Shown here: positions 1 to 8,191 of the stretch, piece by piece | Numbering within the stretch: position 1 is the stretch's first letter | Layout: each line of letters begins with the position of its first letter | From: JBEVNX01 sp040507895 | GTDB lineage: Bacteria > Desulfobacterota > Binatia > JACPRU01 | Assembly (NCBI GenBank): GCA_040507895.1 | Contig: JBEVNX010000144.1 | Coordinates: 1-9,452 of the forward strand | Length of the DNA: 9,452 nt | Reading direction: 5' to 3' | Program-made: the position numbers and the translations under genes | The notes under the pieces: model-generated | What the model saw: only the letters and a program-made list of their open reading frames with translations | The model's database searches: none | Told to the model about the DNA's origin: nothing

Positions 1-22
1 TCGCCAGATCGGAATAGAGCAT
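1..22 (-). CDS. Possible first codons of the next operon gene (partial)
   Basis: An ATG at 22-20 on the minus strand lies four bases beyond the hpnC stop and stays open to the window edge, reading M-L-Y-S-D-L-A. The tight spacing matches the rest of the operon, and in hopanoid clusters hpnC is commonly followed by hpnD. Seven codons are too few to recognise a family, and there is no clear ribosome binding site. This is a positional guess only. Confidence 0.22.
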
Positions 23-26
23 CGAT

Positions 27-881
27 CTAGGCGCCGCCCAACCCGAGCGCCAACAAGCGGAGCTTGTCCCGGGTCGTGAGCGAAGGGCGCCGCTGGACAG
101 GCGAGAAGCCCCCTTTCTCGATATGCCCGAGGATCGTGAGTCCGCCGCTGGCGAACATCCGCACCTCGCGAGCCACCCGCCGGCTGACGCGGTCGGCGAG
201 CGGCAGGCCGCGGGCGAAGAGCTCGCGGGTCCGCTCGACCTCGAATCGCAACAGCTCGCGCACGCCCGGCGCCGTCTCGTCGCCTCCCAGGGCGCGCCGG
301 CTCACTCCGAAGCGCTCCATGTCTTCGAGCGGCACGTAACATCGGCCGCGCGCCAGATCGATGCCGAGGTCTTGCCAGAAGTTCGTCAGTTGGAGCGCCG
401 TGCAGATCGAGTCGGACAATCTCCACAGCGCTTCGTCCCGATACCCGAACAATGCCAAAACCAGGCGGCCGACCGGATCCGCGGAGTTGCGGCAATAGCC
501 GAGCAGGTCGGCGAAGGTGGCGAACGGTCGGAACGCCGAGTCGTAGCGGAACGCGCGCAGGAGCGACCGCAACGGCTCGATCGGCAGCTCGCACTCGCGA
601 ATCGTCTCACCGAGCGCGACGAACACCGGATGGGTCGCCACACCGCGCAGGCACGCGTCGAGCCGCGCTTCCCAACAATCGAGCGCGGCCAGCTTCTCGG
701 CGGTCGGAAGATCCCCGTCGGCGATGTCGTCGGCGAGCCGAGCGTAAGCGTAGACCGCGGCCAGGTGACGGCGTTGGCCGCGCGGCAGAAACAGCGAGCC
801 GATGAAGAAGTTCTCCGGGTGCCTGCGAGCGAGGCGCAAGCAATAGCGGAAGGAGAGCTCGCGATCGATCGAGACCGCCAT
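27..881 (-). CDS. hpnC: Squalene/phytoene synthase family protein HpnC (hydroxysqualene synthase)
   Basis: This 284-residue protein belongs to the trans-isoprenyl diphosphate synthase, head-to-head family. Visible signatures are the first aspartate-rich motif DDIAD at residues 51-55 (context YARLADDIAD), the RNSADPVGR segment at about 131-139 that is typical of HpnC proteins, and the second aspartate-rich motif NFWQDLGID at 167-175 followed by RGRCYVP. In the characterised three-step route, HpnD condenses two farnesyl diphosphates to presqualene diphosphate, HpnC converts this to hydroxysqualene, and HpnE reduces that to squalene. Its place directly after shc fits squalene supply for hopene synthesis. 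The ATG at 881 gives the usual family N-terminus; the upstream bases (GGGTGAGCG) are only a weak ribosome binding site. The stop is TAG. HpnC is preferred over HpnD because of the SADPVGR context, but the two families are related and the assignment is by eye. Confidence 0.88.
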   Translation of the reverse strand: MAVSIDRELSFRYCLRLARRHPENFFIGSLFLPRGQRRHLAAVYAYARLADDIADGDLPTAEKLAALDCWEARLDACLRGVATHPVFVALGETIRECELPIEPLRSLLRAFRYDSAFRPFATFADLLGYCRNSADPVGRLVLALFGYRDEALWRLSDSICTALQLTNFWQDLGIDLARGRCYVPLEDMERFGVSRRALGGDETAPGVRELLRFEVERTRELFARGLPLADRVSRRVAREVRMFASGGLTILGHIEKGGFSPVQRRPSLTTRDKLRLLALGLGGA

Positions 882-994
882 CGCTCACCCGGTGCCGGTA
901 TCGCCGCGGCGCGCCTCGAGCCCGAGAAAGCACGTCGGCACGAAGACGCTCACGCTCTCGATCCCCGCCTCGCGTCGCATCGCCGCCCTGCTTC
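882..994 (-). other. Gap between shc and hpnC with a 31-codon ORF (885-980)
   Basis: This 113-base gap is the only sizeable gap inside the operon. It is nearly filled by a small minus-strand ORF, ATG at 980-978 to TGA at 887-885, which begins 14 bases after the shc stop and ends three bases before the hpnC ATG. The product contains the segment VSVFVPTCFLGLEARRGD and then G/T-rich residues. I do not recognise it. In many hopanoid clusters hpnG follows shc, and HpnG N-termini carry a similar GL-x-EAR stretch, so a remnant is imaginable, but the resemblance is too short to rely on. It could equally be chance reading in spacer DNA. No terminator-like hairpin with a T tract is visible. Confidence 0.2.
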
Positions 995-2968
995 TCACCC
1001 GCGGCGCTCGGCGCCGGCCGCACCGAGACGCTCGGCGACCTGCCCGAGCGCCATCAACGGGAAATACGCGCGGTACATCCAGTAGCGGAGATAGAAGTGA
1101 CGCGGAAATCCGGTCCCCGTGAACTCGTCCTCAGCCCAGAAGCCATCGGGGCGCTGGGTGCGAAGCAGGTGCTCGACCGCGCGGACGAGCTCGGGGCTCA
1201 CCTCCGTCTCGCCCGCGAGGAGCGCGAGGATCGCCCAAGCGGTCTGCGACGCCGTGCTCGTTCCCCGTCCGGCGAGCGAGGGATCGTCGTAGGAGCGGCA
1301 GTCCTCGCCGAATCCACCGTCGTCGTTCTGCACGGATTTGACCCACGCCACGGCGCGCCGCACGGGCTCGCCGCCGAGATCCTCGCCGAGAGCGCGCAGC
1401 CCGGCCAGCACGGACCAAGTGCCGTAGATGTAGTTCACGCCCCACCGTCCCCACCACGCCCCCGAGGGCTCCTGCGTCCGGCGCAGGAACTCGACCCCAC
1501 GCGAGGCTCGAGGATCGTTGACGTCGAAGTGGTACGAGCCCATGAGCTCGAGCATTCGACCGGTGACGTCCGCCGTGGGCGGATCGATCATCGCCTTCAT
1601 GTCCGCGAAGGGAATCCGGTTCAGCAGATCGAGCTTGTTGTCGGTGTCGAACGCCGCCCAACCCCCGTCGTGGCTCTGCATGCCGATCGTCCAGTTGAGC
1701 CCGCGCTGGATCGCTTCCTCCATGCGTCGCACGTCCGGGTGGCGGATGCGTCGCAACACCATCAAGATGACCGCCGAGTCGTCGACGTCGGGGTACCAAT
1801 CGTTGGCGAACTCGAAGGCCCAACCGCCGGGCTGAAGGTTGGGGTTCTTGATCGACCAGTCGCCCGGCTCGAAAATCTGCTGCTCGACGAGCCAGCCCGC
1901 GGCTTTGACGAGCGCCGGGTGGTCCCCGGCCATTCCGGAATCCAGCAGCGCCTTGGCGGCCAGCGCCGTGTCCCACACCGGAGAGACGCAGGGCTGTGCG
2001 ATCCAATGCCCGCTCGGGATCTCCATCAGGAAGTCGTCGACCGCTTGGATGCCCTTGGTAATGCCAGGATGATCGGCGGGATAGCCGGCGACCTTCAGCG
2101 CCATCGGGCCGTTGACCATCGACGGTTGGATGCCTGCCCAGCCGCCGTTGCGATCCTGGTGCTGGATCGTCCAGTCACACGCCGCCTGCAGCGCTCGCCG
2201 GCGCAGCGGATGAAACGGGATCTGATCCCAGAGCTTGAGCAGCCGGTCGGCGACCAGGAACGCGTTGTCGAGCGAGAACGTCGAGTGCGCGGCGCTGACG
2301 TAGAACTCGCCGGCGCGAGACGAATCCCGATAGAGCTCGCGCACCGTGAATCCGGAAGGCGCCTTCGCCGCGGGCTTCTTGTTCATCAGCACGAGTAGCG
2401 GCACCACGGTCCCGCGCGCCCAGCTCGACATCTCGTAGATGCTGAAGCCGCTCCGCGGCGGCACGAGCATCAGCTCCGGCGGCAGCGTTGGCACCGCGCT
2501 CCACGGAACCTCTCCGAAGTAGGCTAGGAAGATCTTGGTGAACACTCCGGCTCGCTCCAAGCCGCCGTGATCGAGCACGAAGCGACGCGCGCGCTCGAGC
2601 GTGGCGTCTCCCTCGCCGGCTCCGAGCATCCGCAGCGCCGCGTATGCCTCGACCGTGACGCTCAGGTGGGCGGGACCGTTCTCGAAGAGCGCCCAGCTAC
2701 CGTCCGCGCGCTGGGTCTCGCGCAGGTGTTTGGCCAACCGCTCCTCCACGTCCGGGCGCGAGCGCTCGAGAAAGCGGTTGAAGAAGATGTACTGCGAGTC
2801 CATCGACACGTTGGCTTCGAGCGGAGCGTGCCAGAAACCTTGCGCGCTCTGCAGCGAAAGGAAGCGGTGCTGCGCGCGCTCGACCGCGCTCCGGACGCCG
2901 GCCGCGAGGTCGGAGCTCCCCCCGCGCTCGTCCTCGAGCTCACGCGCTTCTGCGATTCGACCCTGCAT
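995..2968 (-). CDS. shc: Squalene-hopene cyclase
   Basis: This 657-residue protein matches the length of class II triterpene cyclases. The catalytic DXDD motif reads D394-V-D396-D397-S within WYPDVDDSAV, supplying the acid that protonates squalene. QW-type repeats are clear, for example QNDDGGFGEDCRSYDDP and MQSHDGGWAAFDTDN. The C-terminal block LAGRGTSTASQTAWA and GTGFPRHFYLRYWMYRAYFP is characteristic of bacterial SHC. The enzyme is a membrane-associated cyclase that makes hopene (and diplopterol) from squalene. The frame is open to 3127, but the start is placed at the ATG at 2968-2966 because a strong GGAGG lies just upstream, inside the end of the mevalonate kinase gene, and because residues further upstream are low-complexity Arg/Ser/Ala. 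It overlaps mevalonate kinase by 29 bases, implying coupled translation. Confidence 0.97.
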   Translation of the reverse strand: MQGRIAEARELEDERGGSSDLAAGVRSAVERAQHRFLSLQSAQGFWHAPLEANVSMDSQYIFFNRFLERSRPDVEERLAKHLRETQRADGSWALFENGPAHLSVTVEAYAALRMLGAGEGDATLERARRFVLDHGGLERAGVFTKIFLAYFGEVPWSAVPTLPPELMLVPPRSGFSIYEMSSWARGTVVPLLVLMNKKPAAKAPSGFTVRELYRDSSRAGEFYVSAAHSTFSLDNAFLVADRLLKLWDQIPFHPLRRRALQAACDWTIQHQDRNGGWAGIQPSMVNGPMALKVAGYPADHPGITKGIQAVDDFLMEIPSGHWIAQPCVSPVWDTALAAKALLDSGMAGDHPALVKAAGWLVEQQIFEPGDWSIKNPNLQPGGWAFEFANDWYPDVDDSAVILMVLRRIRHPDVRRMEEAIQRGLNWTIGMQSHDGGWAAFDTDNKLDLLNRIPFADMKAMIDPPTADVTGRMLELMGSYHFDVNDPRASRGVEFLRRTQEPSGAWWGRWGVNYIYGTWSVLAGLRALGEDLGGEPVRRAVAWVKSVQNDDGGFGEDCRSYDDPSLAGRGTSTASQTAWAILALLAGETEVSPELVRAVEHLLRTQRPDGFWAEDEFTGTGFPRHFYLRYWMYRAYFPLMALGQVAERLGAAGAERRG

Positions 2969-3869
2969 CCTTGACCTCCTCGATCGGAGCCCCGATCCGC
3001 GTGCAAAACGATTCGAAGCCGGCGGTCCGGAGCGCTTCGGCGACCTCGGAGGAGCGCTCGGGAGCGAGCGCGATGATCGCGCCGCCGCCGCCCGCGCCCG
3101 AAAGCTTCGCGCCGAGCGCCCCGGCACCCCGCGCCGTTCCGATCATGCGCTCGAGGATCGGCGTCGAAACGCCGAAGCCGTTCAGCAATCCTTGCCCAGC
3201 ATCCATCAGCGCACCGAGTGTCTCCCAATCCCCCCCTTCCAGTGCCACCCGCCCGGCGCGCACCAGGTCGCCGGCGAGCCGAAAGAATTTCCCGTAAAGT
3301 TCGGGGCGCGCGGCGTAGCGCTGACGAAGCCTGCCGACTGGGCCGGCGGTGCTGCGCACCTCGCCGCTCAGGGCGATCACGAGATCGAAGGGTTTGCCCG
3401 CGCGCAGCCGCTCGATCCGCGCCGGATCGCCACGTTCGAACCACACGATGTGACCATCCCATGACGTAGCCACGTCCGCTCCCGAGGCCGTTCCATGGAA
3501 CACGTCCTCGACTCGACTGGCATGCCGCCGCACGTCGTCGGCGGCGGGTGTCAGACCGGCGAGATCCGCGAGGGCCCGGATCAATGCGACGCTGAGCGCA
3601 GCCGAGCTGCCGAGCCCGCAAGCGGGTGGAATGTCCGAGCGGACTTCGACCGACAGCCCGGCCGCGTCGAGGCCGAGCTCGCGAGCGCCGACCCCGATCG
3701 CTTCTTCGAGCTTGGCATCGCCGGACGGCTGCCGGGCCTCGCCGCGCCGGATGCGTACCTCGAGCCGCCGACCGATCGCCGCCGCGATCGCGGGCTCGCC
3801 GAACACGACGCTGTGCTCGCCGAGAAGAATGACCTTCCCCGGCGACGTGCCGAGACCGCAATCGCTCAT
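2940..3869 (-). CDS. mvk: Mevalonate kinase (GHMP kinase)
   Basis: This 309-residue GHMP-superfamily kinase phosphorylates mevalonate to mevalonate 5-phosphate. Motif 1 is PGKVILLGEHSVVFGEPA at residues 10-27. Motif 2, the phosphate-binding loop, is PPACGLGSSAALSVAL at 81-96. The segment HGTASGADVA at 125-134 contains the presumptive catalytic base D132, and motif 3 is AKLSGAGGGG at 254-263. GEHSVV and HGTASG are typical of mevalonate kinase rather than phosphomevalonate kinase or the decarboxylase, both of which are represented by separate genes upstream. The ATG at 3869 overlaps the HMG-CoA reductase stop as ATGA. No strong Shine-Dalgarno precedes it, so translation probably depends on termination-reinitiation. 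The 3' end overlaps shc by 29 bases. Confidence 0.95.
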   Translation of the reverse strand: MSDCGLGTSPGKVILLGEHSVVFGEPAIAAAIGRRLEVRIRRGEARQPSGDAKLEEAIGVGARELGLDAAGLSVEVRSDIPPACGLGSSAALSVALIRALADLAGLTPAADDVRRHASRVEDVFHGTASGADVATSWDGHIVWFERGDPARIERLRAGKPFDLVIALSGEVRSTAGPVGRLRQRYAARPELYGKFFRLAGDLVRAGRVALEGGDWETLGALMDAGQGLLNGFGVSTPILERMIGTARGAGALGAKLSGAGGGGAIIALAPERSSEVAEALRTAGFESFCTRIGAPIEEVKDAGSNRRSA

Positions 3870-5068
3870 GCGCTGAGATGCGGTTCGTCGGACGCCGGGA
3901 CGCCGTTCGAAGACCCGGCGGCCGCACCTCGGCCGTGCAGCTCCATGTGACCGCGCTGGATTCCCTCGGTGGCGAGCGCGCGCAGCGCGGCGAAGTTCTG
4001 GCCGAGGCCGACGGCGGCCATCACGGCGGCGAGATCGCGGGCTCCCCGCACGTCGAGGACGTGCAAGGCCAGGCGTGCTCGCGGGTTGATGCGGATGCGG
4101 TCGCCGACCGTGCCGACCGCGAGCGGCAGCTCGAGCCGGCCGCAGAGCCGGTCGCCTTGGACCTTCCACACGGCGAGCGGCCCGTAGCGTCCGTCGCGCG
4201 CCGCATAGGCATGAGCGCCGGCTTCGATCGCACGCCAGTCGTTCCCCGTCGCGATCGCCACGGCGTCGATGCCGTTCATCACGCCCTTATTGTGCGTCGT
4301 GGCGCGGTGCGGGCTCGCCGCGGCGAAGTTGGAAGCGCTCTCGATACGACGCGAGACGGTCTCGCCCGACATCCCCTCGGAAGCGAGCACGTCAAACGGA
4401 ATCGCCGCCTGTGCGCGCGCGAGCCTGCGGTCCGAGAGATTCGAGAGAATGCGTAGATTGACGGTGCCGCCCGTGAGCGCCGTGACCTCGCAGGCGAGCC
4501 CTTCCATCAGCGTGTTGATCGCGTTCGCGCCCATGGCGTCGCCGACGTCCGCGATCACGTGCACCGCGACGGATCCGTCCGCGACGACCTGCGCTTCGAG
4601 CTCGCGTGCGCCACACCCGCGCTCGACCATGCGCGGCTGCAACCGCCGAGCGATTTCGAGGAGCCGTGCGGCGTCGGCGCGCAACCGCGTGACGGCCGCT
4701 TGCGGATTGGGAACGTCGATCAGCTGGATCTGGCCGATCATCAACGACGGATCGGCGTCGGCCGTGAACCCGCCTCCGGCGCGTACGAGCCGTGCCGCGT
4801 TCGACGCCGCGGCCACCACGGACGGCTCCTCGGTCACCATCGGCACGAGCACGTCCTTGCCGTTGATCAGGAAGTTCGCCGCGATGCCGAGCGGCAAGCC
4901 GAACACTCCGACCGCGTTCTCGATCATGCAGTCGGCGGTGGCCAAGTCGAGGGCCTCGGCGCGTTGCAGCAGGTGGCGCTCCGCCTCGTCGAGGCCGACA
5001 GTCTCCGCCAACCGCTCGAGCCGCGCCTCGCGCGACAGCCGGTGAAAGCCGGGAATGCGTGAAGTCAT
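3866..5068 (-). CDS. mvaA: Class II hydroxymethylglutaryl-CoA reductase
   Basis: This 400-residue protein reduces HMG-CoA to mevalonate, the committing step of the pathway. Class II features are visible: no N-terminal membrane domain, the ENAVGVFGLPLGIAANFLIN block at residues 50-69, the catalytic glutamate E81 in MVTEEPSVVAAAS, D177 in DAMGANAINT, the catalytic lysine K261 in HNKGVMNG, and the C-terminal catalytic histidine H374 in QRGHMELH. The length is slightly below the roughly 430 residues of the Pseudomonas mevalonii enzyme. The frame extends upstream to 5668 without homology, so the start is set at the ATG at 5068-5066. That start has GAGGAGGAAGG about six bases upstream, inside the end of fni. 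The gap to the fni stop is two bases, and the stop overlaps the mevalonate kinase start. Cofactor preference (NADH or NADPH) cannot be decided from motifs. Confidence 0.96.
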   Translation of the reverse strand: MTSRIPGFHRLSREARLERLAETVGLDEAERHLLQRAEALDLATADCMIENAVGVFGLPLGIAANFLINGKDVLVPMVTEEPSVVAAASNAARLVRAGGGFTADADPSLMIGQIQLIDVPNPQAAVTRLRADAARLLEIARRLQPRMVERGCGARELEAQVVADGSVAVHVIADVGDAMGANAINTLMEGLACEVTALTGGTVNLRILSNLSDRRLARAQAAIPFDVLASEGMSGETVSRRIESASNFAAASPHRATTHNKGVMNGIDAVAIATGNDWRAIEAGAHAYAARDGRYGPLAVWKVQGDRLCGRLELPLAVGTVGDRIRINPRARLALHVLDVRGARDLAAVMAAVGLGQNFAALRALATEGIQRGHMELHGRGAAAGSSNGVPASDEPHLSA

Positions 5069-5070
5069 CG

Positions 5071-6115
<1,045 letters not shown>

Positions 6116-6123
<8 letters not shown>

Positions 6124-7102
6124 GAAGCTCCTCCCGTAATCCCCCACCCACCTGACGCACTCCCCGGACGTCGACGGACAGCTCGAGCGGCTGCGCGCCT
6201 AAGGCGCGCCAGGTGCGCTCGAGCGTCGCGGCGTCGCAATCGCCGAACCCGACCGCGATCGCGCAGTCTCCTCCGACCGCGCCGCTGCCCTTGGCAGCCC
6301 AGCCGAGAGAGCGCGCAGCCGCGCTGAGCCGCGAGATCCGTTCGGCGCCCCCACCGGCGCCGAAGCGCTCGAGCTCGCGTCCGTAGGCATAGATCTAGCG
6401 AAGGATGGCTTAGCGATCGGCGTCGCCGACCGCTGCCCAGAACCGCTCGAGAACGACGCGAAGCGCGGCCAGATGAGCGCGCGGTTCGAAGGCGGCGATG
6501 GCGCCCGCCGTGTCGCTCGCCACGCCGCTCCAAGCTGCGGCGAGCCGGACATCGTCGGGGAGCTCGGCGTGCGACAGCCGCGGCTTCGCTTCGCCGGTCG
6601 CGTAGTCGATCCAGCCGCCGTAGACGCTCGCCGCCACGTCGGCACCGCTGCCGCGCCCGTGCTGATGCGCGCGGTGGACCGAGAGGGCGAGCGAGAACAG
6701 CATCGAGCGTGTTGCTTCGTCTTCGATGTCCGCCCCGCAAGCGGCCGCCAATGCCGCGAGGATCGCCACCACGCTGGCGGCGCTGCCGCCGAGGCCGTGC
6801 TTGCAGCGCGCGGCCGCCGTCGACCCGCAGACGAGGACCGTGAACGGCTCCGCGATGCGGAGCTCGCCACGCGCCGCGGCCACGGCGGCGGCGAGAAGCG
6901 CCGTGCCCGGGCTCGCAGCCACGTCCTCGAGCGGCGCTTCGAGCCCGAGGTCCGTCGCCACCAGACGCCAGCGTCGGCTCGGCTCCACGCGCGCCACGAT
7001 GCCCGCGTCGAGCGCCACGACCAGGGCGCGCTCGCCGTGCAGAACGGCGTACTCGCCGATCACGAAGAGCTTCCCCGGCGCATGGACTTCGATCTCCTTC
7101 AT
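6116..7102 (-). pseudogene. mvaK2: Phosphomevalonate kinase interrupted by two in-frame stop codons
   Basis: The frame from ATG 7102 to TGA 6116 would encode about 328 residues of a GHMP kinase that phosphorylates mevalonate 5-phosphate to the diphosphate. Motif 1 is APGKLFVIGEYAVLHG at residues 8-23, motif 2 is HGLGGSAASVVA at 102-113, and HQHGRGSGADVAASVYGG (146-163) carries the presumptive base D155; GSGADVA with YGG points to phosphomevalonate kinase. TAA at codon 231 and TAG at codon 236 interrupt it. The same frame then continues with YAYGRELERFG, and motif 3 AAKGSGAVGGD lies near residues 269-279, so both sides belong to one protein with no frameshift. A 230-residue product would lack motif 3 and should be inactive. 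The start overlaps the mvaD stop (ATGA) and the true 3' end overlaps fni. Either the gene is broken or the two bases are sequencing errors. Confidence 0.87.
6395..6412 (-). other. Two in-frame stops (TAA 6410-6412, TAG 6395-6397) inside the kinase gene
   Basis: On the minus strand the codons read GAT CGC TAA GCC ATC CTT CGC TAG ATC TAT GCC. The flanking residues are A-V-G-D-A-D-R before the first stop and I-Y-A-Y-G-R-E-L after the second, consistent with a continuous alpha helix. A single C-to-T change at each site from CAA and CAG would restore Gln at both; Glu and Lys codons are also one base away. Between the TAG and the last 20 or so codons there is no in-frame ATG, GTG or TTG. Confidence 0.93.
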
Positions 7103-8112
7103 GACGCCACGGCCTGCGGCAGCCGCTCGGCCGCGTTCGATCTGGCCACCCAGGCCGGAGCCTCTCGCACGATGCTAGCCCCGTCACCCGGCTCCGCCGC
7201 AAGCACGCGCAACACCCCCGGCACGGCCGCGATCGCCGACTCGACCGCGCCAGCCGAGCCGTCCTCGCAAAGCACCTTCACCTGCGGCCCGGCGTCGATG
7301 GAAAAATAAGCTTCGACGCCTCGCTCGCGAAGCTCCCACACGCGGCGCATCACGGCGAGCGTCGCCGGCTCCCAGTAGACGAGCGGCGGGACCGCGGCCA
7401 TCGCCGCCGCGTGCATGCGCATGCAGTTGCGCTCGGCTGCGGCGCCGACGCGCGCAAGAGAGCGCTCGACGATGCCCGCGCGCACCTCGGCGAGATCGGC
7501 CGTCCCCGATTCGATCCAGGAGCGATAGTACGGCGAGGTGGCTGCGGTGCGGCGCATTCCCGCACTCGACCCGATCGCCTTTGGCCGTTCCGAGGTCACC
7601 GCGACGAGGATGCGCAAGCGCCAATGCTCCTTCGCGGCGACGGGCTCGACGACGCTGCCTCCGCCCACCGGGCGCCACTCGACGAAGCCGCCGTAGACCG
7701 AGCGACAGGCCGAGCCCGAGCCGGTACGCGCGAGCTCCGCCAGCGCCCCGTCTTCGAGCCGCAGGCCGGCCGCTGCGGACAGGCCTTTGGCGAGCGCCGC
7801 GAAGGTCGAAGCGGAAGACGCGAGGCCCGCCGCAACCGGGAAGTTCGAAGCCAGCCGAACGCGCGCGCGAGCGCGCACGGCAAAGCGGGCACGAAACGCG
7901 GCAAGAAAGGCTCGCACCTTCGTAGCGGCGGGCGGAGGGAGCCCCTCGACGTGATCGTCGCCCGAATCCTCGAACAGCTCGACCGACGCCGCGGTGCTCA
8001 GTGAGTCCAGGGTCACCGACAGGCTCGGGGCCGCAGGATGCATGGCGCCCTCGTCCGCCTTACCCCAGTACTTCACGAGCGCAAGATTGGAATTCGCAAC
8101 CGCCCAAACCAT
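7099..8112 (-). CDS. mvaD: Diphosphomevalonate decarboxylase
   Basis: This 337-residue GHMP-fold enzyme performs the ATP-dependent decarboxylation of mevalonate diphosphate to isopentenyl diphosphate. Signatures are ANSNLALVKYWGK at residues 6-18 with K14 and K18, the phosphate loop FPVAAGLASSASTFAAL at 91-107, GSGSACRSVYGGFVEW at 131-146, MRRTAATSPYYRSWI at 186-200 and YFSIDAGPQVKVLC at 269-282 with the catalytic aspartate D273. The serines and arginine of GSGSACRS correspond to the residues that contact the diphosphate in characterised enzymes. This favours the classical decarboxylase over phosphomevalonate decarboxylases. It is the first gene of the operon. The ATG at 8112 matches the family N-terminus, preceded by a modest GAGCGG about six bases away. 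The stop overlaps the downstream kinase start as ATGA. Confidence 0.95.
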   Translation of the reverse strand: MVWAVANSNLALVKYWGKADEGAMHPAAPSLSVTLDSLSTAASVELFEDSGDDHVEGLPPPAATKVRAFLAAFRARFAVRARARVRLASNFPVAAGLASSASTFAALAKGLSAAAGLRLEDGALAELARTGSGSACRSVYGGFVEWRPVGGGSVVEPVAAKEHWRLRILVAVTSERPKAIGSSAGMRRTAATSPYYRSWIESGTADLAEVRAGIVERSLARVGAAAERNCMRMHAAAMAAVPPLVYWEPATLAVMRRVWELRERGVEAYFSIDAGPQVKVLCEDGSAGAVESAIAAVPGVLRVLAAEPGDGASIVREAPAWVARSNAAERLPQAVAS

Positions 8113-8124
8113 TACAGACCGCTC

Positions 8125-8152
8125 GGTTAGTACCGGGTCGGAGATACTAACC
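8125..8152. promoter_or_regulatory. Perfect 8-bp inverted repeat, candidate operator upstream of mvaD
   Basis: GGTTAGTA at 8125-8132 and TACTAACC at 8145-8152 are exact reverse complements with a 12-base spacer. The repeat covers the predicted -10 box and transcription start of the minus-strand promoter for mvaD. That is a classical position for a dimeric repressor site. Overlapping smaller dyads are also present: ACCG-CT-CGGT at 8118-8127 and the odd palindrome GTTG-T-CAAC at 8162-8170 over the -35 box. No regulator gene lies in the window, so the binding protein is unknown. Confidence 0.55.
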
Positions 8153-8169
8153 TATCGGACAGTTGTCAA
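8141..8169 (-). promoter_or_regulatory. Candidate sigma-70-type promoter of the mevalonate-hopanoid operon
   Basis: A perfect TTGACA lies at 8169-8164 on the minus strand, followed after 17 bases by TATCTC at 8146-8141, which matches TATAAT only in its first three bases. Transcription would start near 8134, giving a leader of roughly 20 bases before the mvaD ATG at 8112. The weak -10 and the overlapping dyad suggest a regulated promoter. This AT-richer stretch stands out against the GC-rich surroundings. Confidence 0.5.
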
Positions 8170-8172
8170 CAG

Positions 8173-8189
8173 GCGCCCCGTCGGAGCGC
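8173..8189 (-). terminator. Short GC-rich hairpin after accB, weak terminator candidate
   Basis: On the minus strand GCGCTCC-GAC-GGGGCGC can form a seven-pair stem (one G-T pair) with a three-base loop, starting two bases after the accB TAA. There is no T tract after it (the following bases are CTGTTGAC), so it is a poor intrinsic terminator. It could pause or protect the accB transcript and separate it from the promoter just downstream. Confidence 0.25.
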
Positions 8190-8191
8190 GC

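Noticed and set aside
123..1085. Long plus-strand ORFs opposite hpnC and shc (123-1085, 1097-2398, 2601-3464).
   Set aside because: They are antisense to clear enzymes with intact motifs, have no family resemblance and are rich in Arg, Ala, His and Pro, as expected of shadows in GC-rich DNA.
6395..6412. Genome-wide reassignment of TAA and TAG to Gln.
   Set aside because: hpnC ends with TAG and accB with TAA at positions matching normal family lengths, so both codons appear to terminate in this genome.
6410..7102. Phosphomevalonate kinase read as a complete 230-residue protein.
   Set aside because: The same frame continues past the stops with the third GHMP motif and a natural end overlapping fni, so 230 residues is a truncation.
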